Shown: in pieces, positions 8,111 through 13,993 of the stretch | Layout of the letters: the number at the start of each line of letters is the position of its first letter | How positions within the stretch are numbered: the first letter of the stretch is position 1 | Assembly: GCA_016712885.1 (NCBI GenBank) | Contig: JADJQF010000031.1 | Coordinates: forward strand, 1 to 13,993 | DNA from: Candidatus Flexicrinis proximus | Lineage (GTDB): Bacteria > Chloroflexota > Anaerolineae > Aggregatilineales > Phototrophicaceae | DNA: 13,993 bases | Direction of reading: 5' to 3' | The notes under the pieces: generated by a model | Told to the model about the DNA's origin: nothing | The model's database searches: none | The model's input: the letters and a program-made list of their open reading frames with translations, nothing else | Position numbers and translations under genes: made by a program

Positions 8111-9097
8111 TCAGCGCGCCCAAAAGCTTTCGCTCAGGTATTTGTAGGCGTTGTCGGGAACAGGGTGACGACCACGCCGGATTGCCCTTCGTCAGCCAGC
8201 CGCTCGGCCACGCGCAGCGCACCCGCCATCGCCGCCGCCGCTGAGTGCCGACCAGATAACCTTCCTCGCGCGCCAGCCGCCGCGCCATCTCGTAGCTGTC
8301 TTCGGTGCTGACGCCGAAGTCCTCATCTGCGAGCGTTTCGCTGTAGATTCCCGGCTTAATGGCCGTCTCCATGTGCTTCCAGCCCTCAACGCCGTGAAAT
8401 GGCGAGTCCGGCTGCAGCGAAATCACCTGAATATCCGGGTTGAATGCCTTCAGGCCTCGACCCGTCCCCATCAACGTGCCGGACGTTCCCAGCCCCGGCG
8501 ACAAAGTGCGTGACTTTGCCGTGGGTCTGCTGCCAGATTTCCGGCGCGGTGGTATGATATGCGCCTGCCAGTTGGCCGGATTATTGTACTGGTCGGCATA
8601 GTAGTAGCGGTCCGGATGGGCGGCCAACTCCAGCGCGGACGGCACGAATTGCCCCCGTCCGAGCCTTCCATCGGGTCGGTCAGCACCAGCTCCGCGCCGT
8701 ACGCCCGAAGAATGGCGATACGTTCAGGGCTGGCGTTTCCCGGCACATAGAGCCTGACGCGAAAGCCCTTGGCGGCGCCCAGCATCGCGTACGCAATACC
8801 CGTATTGCCGCTCGTGCTATCCAGCAGGATCTTATCGTCCGTCAGCTTCCCGTGCTCCAGCGCATCGCGAACGATCGCCAGCGCGGCGCGGTCTTTGACG
8901 CTGCCGCCCGGATTCGCCCATTCGGCCTTAGCGTAGACGTGGATATTCTCCGGCAGATGCGCCGTGATACGCGTAAATCCGAGCATCGGGGTGTTCCCGA
9001 TTTGCGCATCAAGCCGCTGCGCCGCGCGGACATTGGCGGTTATCATCGGGGTTTGTGCAAGTGCGACCATTATTGTGTGACCAGCCTTCCGGTTCAT
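8111..9097 (-). CDS. Cysteine synthase (PLP-dependent, CysK/CysM family), frame broken several times
   Basis: It makes L-cysteine from an activated serine (O-acetyl- or O-phosphoserine) and sulfide in the cytosol. About 328 residues, normal for the family. Visible motifs: IGNTPML near the start; NPGGSVKDR with the PLP-binding lysine; the substrate loop STSGNTG; and GLGTSGTLMGTGRGL, the phosphate-binding loop. Near the end come HGVEGWKHM and EEGYLVG, then VVVTLFPDNAYKYLSESFWAR before a TGA at 8111-8113. Frame breaks lie near 8657, 8645, 8555, 8503, 8243 and 8165; homology continues across all of them. The start is uncertain: ATG at 9097 has no ribosome site, and ATGs at 9070 and 9046 are alternatives. 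CysK and CysM cannot be separated from sequence alone. Its leader carries a cysteine-codon attenuator, so it is probably induced when cysteinyl-tRNA is short. Confidence 0.92.
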
Positions 9098-9180
9098 TTC
9101 AATCAGCAGGGATTACGTCAGTGGTGCGGCCTTCGCTCAGATTCCCGTCTTGCGCTGATGCTGGATTGGGCCGCGGAAGC

Positions 9181-9280
9181 AAAAACGGCTGGCATACGAC
9201 AAACAAAAACGCGGGGGCACGCCCTCCTCCAGAGTGGAGAGGGGTCATCCCGCGTTCGGGTTCATCGAATGCCAGCCGTT
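9181..9280 (-). terminator. Attenuator terminator with nested second stem upstream of cysteine synthase
   Basis: On the minus strand AACGCGGG (9256-9249) pairs with CCCGCGTT (9215-9208). Inside it, 9244-9236 pairs with 9230-9222 over eight of nine positions. The stem runs straight into TTTTTGTTTG, a classic intrinsic terminator. Enclosing it is a perfect 12-bp stem, AACGGCTGGCAT (9280-9269) with ATGCCAGCCGTT (9195-9184), which itself ends in TTTTTGC. Both lie between the leader peptide stop and the cysteine synthase start, so they would stop transcription before the gene unless an alternative fold prevents it. Confidence 0.85.
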
Positions 9281-9328
9281 GAAATCGGCGGCGATGTCAA
9301 TGTGTGCCTATCGCGGAAGGGTCCCCTC
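9239..9328 (-). promoter_or_regulatory. Predicted antiterminator of the cysteine attenuator
   Basis: Two leader segments can pair, in register, with the 5' half of the terminator. GAGGGG (9328-9323) pairs with CCCCTC (9244-9239), and TTCCGCG (9318-9312) pairs with CGCGGGA (9254-9248, one U-G pair). Together they give 13 pairs around a 4-by-3 internal loop. This fold uses bases needed by the terminator, so the two exclude each other. A ribosome finishing at the TAG (9310-9308) would cover the leader half, while one stalled on the cysteine codons would leave all or part of it free. Confidence 0.65.
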
Positions 9329-9364
9329 GTTGCGACAGACAACACAACACAATGCGTTTGACAT
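9308..9364 (-). CDS. Cysteine-rich leader peptide of the cysteine synthase attenuator
   Basis: An 18-residue open frame reads MSNALCCVVCRNEGTLPR and ends in TAG. Three cysteine codons (TGT TGT at 9349-9344 and TGT at 9337-9335) lie at residues 6, 7 and 10. CGAGG (9376-9372) stands seven bases before the ATG as a Shine-Dalgarno site, and a promoter lies 40-70 bases upstream. A terminator and the cysteine synthase gene follow. Cysteine is a rare residue, so three in 18 directly before a cysteine-making gene point to a sensing role rather than a functional peptide. The peptide is expected to act only by being translated: slow decoding when cysteinyl-tRNA is scarce would favour the antiterminator. 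Comparable Cys-rich leaders are known before cysteine genes in mycobacteria; no homology to those is claimed. Confidence 0.82.
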   Translation of the reverse strand: MSNALCCVVCRNEGTLPR

Positions 9365-9404
9365 GGTAATGCCTCGTTGAGTGGCGTATCAGCCACCGTT
9401 CACA

Positions 9405-9434
9405 AGTGTAGACTCGAAGTCCGCATCTTGTCAA
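9405..9434 (-). promoter_or_regulatory. Sigma70-like promoter of the cysteine attenuator and synthase
   Basis: On the minus strand a perfect -35 TTGACA (9434-9429) is followed after 18 bp by TACACT (9410-9405), 4 of 6 matches to TATAAT. Transcription would begin near 9398, giving a 34-base untranslated stretch before the leader peptide. The promoter lies in the short gap after the lipoprotein gene, so the cysteine gene has its own transcript. Confidence 0.7.
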
Positions 9435-9463
9435 ACTAACAGTCGCTGAGAACCCCACTCATC

Positions 9464-10102
9464 TTACGGAACTGAATAAATTCGCAGCACATCAAAATCG
9501 ACCGCGATACGCTGGCCTGGCCGGGTCGTCACCACTGTCAGGCCGGTGTATCCGCTTGAGTACAGCGAATCCCGGGCTTCTCCGACAAATACGTCGTTCA
9601 CGTACAGTGCCAGATAGTCGCCGTCACAGACCGCCCGGATGCGGTTGCTCGCGCCCGTGTCGATCCCCCCGGTCTTGGTCCACGCCACCAGCGGGGTGAC
9701 GTCGCGGCCCCGGCTGCGCCGGATGGTGCCGCTGCCATCCGCGCCGATCAGGAAATAGTAGCCTTCGCCGTTCGTGTTGGCCCTGCAGATGATCCCGAAG
9801 CCGCTGCTGTCGTCGTCGCTCAGGTGGAAGGCGTCGACTTCGACGATTACGTTGGTCTGCGTCTGGTAATCGACCGAGAAGATGTACCGGCCGGCATCCG
9901 CCTCAAAGTGGAAGACGCCGTCACGGATCAGCACGCTGGCCGCCGCGACATCGGCCTGGTCCCAGCGCCCACTTCCGTCGAAGTTGTCGCGCAGCAGGAG
10001 TGCGCCGGGCGCAGCGGTACAGGATGGGCTTCCGTTACAGGCCGCGCAGGCACAGACCAGGATCAGCAGGATAGTACGGGAGAGCGTGTTGGCGTGTCCC
10101 AT
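9464..10102 (-). CDS. Lipoprotein with a concanavalin-like/LamG-type beta-sandwich fold
   Basis: An exported lipoprotein of 212 residues with an intact frame. The N-terminus has a short basic stretch, a hydrophobic core (TILLILVCACAAC) and candidate lipidated cysteines at 19 or 22. The remainder opens with LLLRDNFDGSGRWDQ and runs through GVFHFEADAG, SGFGIICRANTNGEGYYFLIG, NRIRAVCDGDYLALYVND and GYTGLTVVT. This order is typical of jelly-roll domains of the LamG/3-keto-disaccharide-hydrolase type, which often bind carbohydrate or stick to surfaces. No catalytic acid can be named with confidence. The start lies 61 bases after the CHAD stop on the same strand, so the two are probably co-transcribed. 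No clear Shine-Dalgarno site is visible. Function unknown beyond probable surface binding. Confidence 0.82.
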   Translation of the reverse strand: MGHANTLSRTILLILVCACAACNGSPSCTAAPGALLLRDNFDGSGRWDQADVAAASVLIRDGVFHFEADAGRYIFSVDYQTQTNVIVEVDAFHLSDDDSSGFGIICRANTNGEGYYFLIGADGSGTIRRSRGRDVTPLVAWTKTGGIDTGASNRIRAVCDGDYLALYVNDVFVGEARDSLYSSGYTGLTVVTTRPGQRIAVDFDVLRIYSVP

Positions 10103-10163
10103 TCGAGGTGTTGCAGAACTGCGGGACGAGCGGCAGGCGTCTTAACGCAACACCAGCAGCGCG

Positions 10164-11078
10164 TCAGCCAGATGCTTCTGTACGATCCGGGAATTGGAAG
10201 CGGCGCCAGGCCTGGATGAAGGACTGTGCCAGGGTCGAGGCTTCGGTCTCCAGGTCAACCAGCGCCGCCTTCCAGCGCCTCGTCATCGGGACGGGTCTCG
10301 ACGTGCGTACGCAGATGATCGGCAAAGACGACGACGTCATTCAGCCGCCGAGATGATCCTGAACGGCCTTGATCTCCGTGATGAACGCATCGGCTGATGC
10401 TCCCAACACGTCGCCAAAGTAGGCCGTCGCATAGCGGAGCTGCTTGAAGGCGATCCGCAGTGCATGCAGAGTCTGGTAGTCGGGGTGGGCATCGTCGGTG
10501 AACAGCGGGTCAAACCCGCGTACCGCCGCCAGCTGTTGATGCAGCAGGATCGGGACGATATGGCGCACTTCAACCGGAAGCGGCGCACTGTTCGCCAGCA
10601 GGTCGTCCGGGTCAAGCGCGAACTGCATCAGCCGGTCGGCCAGCGTCTTGAACTTTTTGTCAGCCCAGAGACCAGCTTGCGGTGCATACGGTCCCGCTGT
10701 GCTTTCGCGGTGGAAATCGGATGATGCAGCCCGGTGCGGTCCCGTGAAAACAGATCTTCTAAGAGGACATCCAGATCGCGAACTCTGCCGAGTAACTGCG
10801 CCTGCCAGCGCAGCGACCGCACAAGCTTCTTGACGCGCCTTGGGATGGTAGTACTGGCCGAGCAGCTGCAGCAGCGTACGCATGCGGCGTGTGGCGACGC
10901 GCATGTCGTGGATAAACTCCGGGTCGTCGCTGAGGCGCACGCCATCTTCCAGGGCCAGCAGCCGGATCGCATCGGCCAGGATGATCTTGCGTCCGGCGGT
11001 TGAGATCGTGTCGGTGGGTTCGATGGTCGAGAGCGCGGCAGTCAACGCGTCAAGTGGGTGAGGCGCGGATGGCTTCAT
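10164..11078 (-). CDS. CHAD domain protein, frame broken four times
   Basis: CHAD domains are all-helical, rich in conserved histidines and basic residues, and bind polyphosphate; many occur near polyphosphate genes or fused to CYTH phosphatases. Repaired length is about 304 residues, the size of a stand-alone CHAD protein. The signature FIHDMRVATRRMRTLLQLLG lies in the first third, followed by LGRVRDLDVLLEDL in another frame and HALRIAFKQLRYATAYFGDVLG, the second conserved helix. The frame then shifts near 10347 to give LNDVVVFADHLRTHVE, and again near 10272 to give LVDLETEASTLAQSFIQAWRRF, ending at TGA 10164-10166. Two more breaks lie near 10830 and 10680. The start has GGAG six bases upstream. 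A possible OmpR-family operator precedes it, and an OmpR-type regulator gene is next upstream. Confidence 0.9.
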
Positions 11079-11093
11079 CAGGTCTCCAGAATA

Positions 11094-11194
11094 TTAAGAC
11101 GTTTTTGCGCTGATGTTAAATACGTCTTAACATTTAGGTAACATGACTGAGAGGGAGATTAAACGCCGCTTGTGTTAAGAATAATCCGTAACAC
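11094..11194. promoter_or_regulatory. Cluster of TTAACAT-type half-sites before the CHAD gene
   Basis: TAACAT occurs at 11128-11133 and 11139-11144, exactly 11 bp apart, with a weaker copy (TAAATA) one step before at 11117-11122. This phased direct-repeat layout is how OmpR/PhoB-family regulators bind. The same bases also form inverted repeats: ATGTTAA/TTAACAT (11113-11119 and 11127-11133), TTAAGACGT/ACGTCTTAA (11094-11102 and 11122-11130), and GTGTTA/TAACAC (11172-11177 and 11189-11194). The region is AT-rich and free of genes, so it is probably the CHAD promoter and operator. Confidence 0.5.
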
Positions 11195-11216
11195 TATATG
11201 ATATTGAGGGCCTCAC

Positions 11217-11239
11217 AAAACCCTCGCGATTTGCGAGGG
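11217..11239 (-). terminator. Intrinsic terminator of the response regulator gene
   Basis: On the minus strand CCCTCGC-AAATC-GCGAGGG is a perfect 7-bp stem followed by TTTTG, beginning nine bases after the regulator's stop codon. It separates the regulator transcript from the CHAD gene. Confidence 0.8.
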
Positions 11240-11248
11240 CGACGGAGG

Positions 11249-11939
11249 TTAAGCGGAGGGCATCATATAGCCTTCGCCGGCCACCGTGACAGGCCGGGGA
11301 ATGCTTGTCTTCCTCGATCTTCTGGCGCAGCCGCGAGATATTCACCCGCAGGACGGAGAAATCGCCGGTATAGTTATCGCCCCAGACAGCGCGCAGCAGT
11401 TCGTTGTAGGTGACCGTCGCCCGGCGTTACGCATGAGCGTGCGGCAGGTTGTATTCGATCGGTGTCAGATGAATCTTGCGGCCGCGGATCGATGCACGGC
11501 GGTGGGGATGTCCAACTCCAGCCGTCCGACGACCAGGCGCGAGTCGGCGGTCGGACCCATTCCACCCGGCGCATCAGCGCCCGCACGCGTGCAACCAGTT
11601 CCGCGCTGGAGAAGGGCTTCGAGACATAGTCGTCGGCGCCGTTTTCAAGTGACGATAGCGATCGCGGTTCTGGCCTGCCCGCTGACGACGATCAGCGGAA
11701 GCTGTGACGCCGAGCGCACGCGACCTCAAACGCGCCAAGCCATCCATATCCGGCAGACGCAAGGTCAAGCAGGATCAAGGTCGGGGTCTCAAGTGCCATG
11801 CGCGACAGGCTTCGGCGGCATTCGCCGCGATCACGGCCCGGTAACCGGCATGTCCGAGCAGCTCTGCGAGCACCTCGGCGGTGTCCATGTCATCCTCGAC
11901 CACAAGGATGTTCAGAAGGCGTTCGGCGGTCATCACCAT
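11249..11939 (-). CDS. OmpR/PhoB-type response regulator, frame broken several times
   Basis: A two-component transcription factor: a receiver domain phosphorylated on Asp by a sensor kinase, followed by a winged-helix DNA-binding domain. Repaired length is about 229 residues, normal for the family. Receiver features are LLNILVVEDDMDTAEVLAELLGHAGY (acid pair), LILLDLRLPDMDG (phosphorylated Asp) and ADDYVSKPFSSAELVARVRALMRR (conserved Lys). The effector domain shows KIHLTPIEYNLL, TVTYNELLRAVWGDNY and FSVLRVNISRLRQKIEED, then GEGYMMPSA before TAA 11249-11251. At least five single-base breaks scatter these pieces over three frames. I chose the ATG at 11939 because GAGGG lies eight bases upstream. 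No sensor kinase gene is in the window, so the regulator is an orphan here. Confidence 0.9.
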
Positions 11940-12594
11940 AAGTCAGTCCCTCAAATAAGCAGTCTGACGACTGTAAATGAATAGGTCCAGACTACTTCAC
12001 ACTTCGCCCTAAAGCTATTAAAACTGCCACAGGATGCGCGCACCCAGCGGATGGACACTTTGCCGCTATATTGTGCAAGGTCATTACTTTCGCGTGTATC
12101 GGAACGCGGTAATCGGGAATCGATGCGTCAATTCAGGCTTTTGTGAGAACGCTCCCAACCCCGAAACAGACAATTTGTGCTGATTTTGTTTGGGATAATT
12201 TGAGATTATCAATATCATGCATATTGAAAGCAGTATAAATTATCGATAATGCGTTTTGTCACAAACCTGTCCCTGTAACTTATGCATTGAAAGCCACATA
12301 TCAAATATGTAAACTATCCTCAACATTAAGGCAGGGGCAAACTACCAAACAAATCTTTTACAAGATTTTTTAAGCCTCGGTTTCCTGGACGGCGAGACGC
12401 TCCCCTGTGAAACAGGGCGTTTGCTATTCCCAGCAGAACATGCCCGACAGAAAGCTGAAAAACCGCAGCAGCTTCCACCGACTTCCGGTGTACCGGAAGC
12501 CTGCCGCACGGCGAACGTGACGCGTGGCGCAGCCTTCACGTCTAGCCTTACCTCGCTGCAAGCGAATTATGCGCCTGTTAGCGCAGCGACTGCC
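11940..12594. other. 655-base gap with AT-rich palindromic stretch and no supported gene
   Basis: The middle (about 12140-12370) is much more AT-rich than the rest. It holds ATTATCGATAAT (12239-12250, a perfect 12-bp palindrome), GATAAT/ATTATC arms at 12194-12199 and 12205-12210, and CAATAT/ATATTG arms around 12210-12226. Further on are a CCCTGT-GAA-ACAGGG hairpin (12403-12417) and CTTCCGGTGTACCGGAAG (12482-12499). Open frames here are short and unlike proteins; the plus one ending at 12642 overlaps the peptidase end. The region must include the promoter of the response regulator, but I could not pick one out clearly. Confidence 0.55.
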
Positions 12595-13674
12595 CTACAG
12601 CGGTTTGACGATGTCGCGGTTGATTCCTCCAGCGCTGCCTGAGCTCAGCCGGACAGCATTCGCGTAATCGTCGCGGTGAACATAGGCCAGCGGGCTGTGT
12701 GGATGTAGCGTCCCGGAATGGAAATCACCGACGTCGGCACGCCAAGATTTGAGCGGTGAATTGCGCCCGCCGCGTCGGTGCCGCCGCCCAGCCGGGTTTT
12801 GAAAGTGTACGGGATGCCGTAGACTTCAGCCAGCTGCTGCAGATAGCGCAGCATACGCGGGTCCGCGACCATGCTCTGTCCATGAAGGTGCATCGCGGCC
12901 TGCTCCCCAGGCGAGTGGTCGGGATTATAGTCGCGCGGGTCATCGCTGTCGTGATCCGCCAGGGGTCGGGGATGTCGTTGGCGGTCGTACACTCGGAGCC
13001 GCGATCGCTACATCCGGTTTCAGGATACGGGCGGTAACTATCGCCCCGCGCAGTTTCCCTGGCCCCTGAACCGTAAAGGCCGCCAGCAATATCGCAGGGA
13101 TACGGGCCCGCCGCGCAGAACATCGATCAGCACCGAACATCCGGCGCGATCATCCAGGCTTTTCCGCGTATGATCGAACTGCCGATTTGCTTGTACCGCC
13201 GCCGAACGCGATGCGGTCGCTGTGCGCTTGATCTTCCCGGTGACCTCGTCTTTTGTCCCGGCGCCGATGTCGATCCGAAGGTTTGCGATCTCGACGACCG
13301 CCTGATCTTTGTTCTTATGGATCGGGGTCCAGATGACCACGCCCGGCACGCCGTCGTCGCCGATCCTGACCTGCAGTCCCGGCACGATCCGGTCGTCGAT
13401 GCTGCCCACCGGCGTGAAGCGGATCAGTCCGTCGTCGCCCAACCGGTGACCATAAAGCCGACTTTCGTCCATGTGGGCGTCGAGCATCACGCGTGGGCGT
13501 TTCTTCGCGTCTTTCCCGTCACCCGGCTTGATCTGCGGTGATATTTGCCAACGGCGTCGACCCGGGATATCCTCGACGTACCCTTCGATGGCGCGCAGGA
13601 TGATCTTCCGCACATTCTCTCGCGTCCGGAAACACCAATGGCCTCGGGGACAGTTCACGCAGGTATTCCATCAT
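12595..13674 (-). CDS. M42 family metallopeptidase, complete, frame broken many times
   Basis: M42 enzymes are cytosolic, two-metal aminopeptidases that often form tetrahedral dodecamers; some are annotated as glucanases. Repaired length is about 359 residues, normal for the family. Visible in order: EAIGVSGRE at the N-terminus, VMLDAHMDE (metal-binding His), VPGLQVRIGDDGVPGVV (inserted beta-domain), KSLDDRAGC (bridging Asp), FTVQ...LRGAIVTA, KPDVAIA, then ECTTANDIPD, GGGTDAAGAIH, and SVISIPGRYIH with the last metal-binding His. After the His the frame shifts and continues SPLAYVHRDDYANAVRL to TAG 12595-12597. The glutamate pair normally found in VQEE-x-GLRGA is replaced by VQGPGKLRGA, without a frame change. 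ATG at 13674 has AGGA nine bases upstream. The adjoining upstream gene is a second M42. Confidence 0.9.
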
Positions 13675-13679
13675 CTCGG

Positions 13680-13993
13680 TTAGTCCTGAGTTCAGTGCCG
13701 TCATAAAGTCATCGTCGAGCGAGGCGATGAACAGGCGCAAGCAGCCGTCCGGTGCGTCTAATGTCGCGCAGGTCGGCGGTTTCGTTTGGCGAGTGCATAT
13801 TACGCAGCGGTAGGCTGAGCAGCGCCGTGGGGATGCCTTCTGACGCTGGATCTGGATCGGCCAGGCATCGGTGCCGCTGTACGGGCAGGATCATCCCGAA
13901 TCTTGATCTCGTACTTCTTGGCCGTGTCGCGCAGGCGGGCGTTCAGTTTCGTGGAAGTTCGGCCCGATGCCAATCAGCGGCCCGGCGTTGAAA
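13680..13993 (-). CDS. Second M42 family metallopeptidase, C-terminal part only
   Basis: The minus strand entering at the window end encodes FNAGPLIGIGPNFH, then KLNARLRDTAKKYEIKI, YSGTDAWPIQIQR, EGIPTALLSLPLRNMHSPNETADLRDI and FIASLDDDFMTAL. This is the last ~100 residues of an M42 peptidase, including the GTDA metal-site loop and the LRNMHSP histidine. At least three frame breaks are present (near 13950, 13895 and 13755). In the sequence as given, the last frame has no stop and reads through into the next peptidase start. The likely true stop is the TGA at 13694-13692 or the TAA at 13682-13680, reached in shifted frames. The two peptidases are therefore closely spaced and probably co-transcribed, this one first. 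Confidence 0.85.

Noticed and set aside
9190..9260. T-box riboswitch before the cysteine synthase
   Set aside because: The T-box antiterminator sequence (TGGNACCGCG) and a stem I are not seen; the Cys-codon frame explains the leader better.
12421..12642. Plus-strand open frame of 73 codons
   Set aside because: It has no ribosome site and no family resemblance, and its last ~50 bases lie opposite the repaired end of the M42 peptidase gene.

Overview
The window is GC-rich bacterial DNA. The gene mix is a family GH78 rhamnosidase, a CSLREA/beta-helix surface protein, a tandem-GNAT protein, a CHAD protein, an OmpR-type regulator and two M42 peptidases. Gram-positive-type LexA boxes (GAAC-N4-GTTC) are also present. 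Together these fit an environmental Chloroflexota genome best, probably Anaerolineae-like. That assignment is inference and was not checked by any search. Many genes are broken by single-base insertions or deletions, while the translation continues perfectly conserved in the next frame. I therefore annotate whole genes across the breaks and regard most of the breaks as probable sequence errors.

Layout. 1-2001 (+) is a 5'-truncated alpha-L-rhamnosidase. 2093-3419 (-) is an AT-rich polytopic membrane protein, possibly GT-C-like, followed by the scar of an IS transposase (3534-3649). The 3420-4151 gap also holds three overlapping LexA-type boxes. 4152-6318 (+) is a secreted beta-helix protein with its own promoter and a very strong hairpin after the stop. 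6449-6766 (+) is a small acidic protein of unknown function. From here on every gene is on the minus strand: a tRNA (probably Arg) with a terminator, a tandem GNAT acetyltransferase, a cysteine synthase, a lipoprotein, a CHAD protein, an OmpR/PhoB-type response regulator, and two adjacent M42 metallopeptidases, the upstream one cut by the window end. The 11940-12594 gap is AT-rich, has several palindromes, and holds no gene I can support.

The most interesting element is the 330-base leader of the cysteine synthase gene. In transcription order it has a sigma70-like promoter with a perfect TTGACA, and a Shine-Dalgarno site. These are followed by an 18-codon leader peptide with Cys-Cys-Val-Val-Cys, then a two-part antiterminator, then an intrinsic terminator with a U-tract. 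A second 12-bp stem enclosing that terminator also ends in a U-tract. This is the layout of a ribosome-mediated, cysteine-sensing transcription attenuator placed directly before a cysteine biosynthesis gene.

A second regulatory theme lies between the response regulator and the CHAD gene: a cluster of TAACAT half-sites at 11-bp spacing, as bound by OmpR/PhoB-family regulators. CHAD proteins are associated with polyphosphate, so local phosphate or polyphosphate control is a reasonable but unproven reading.
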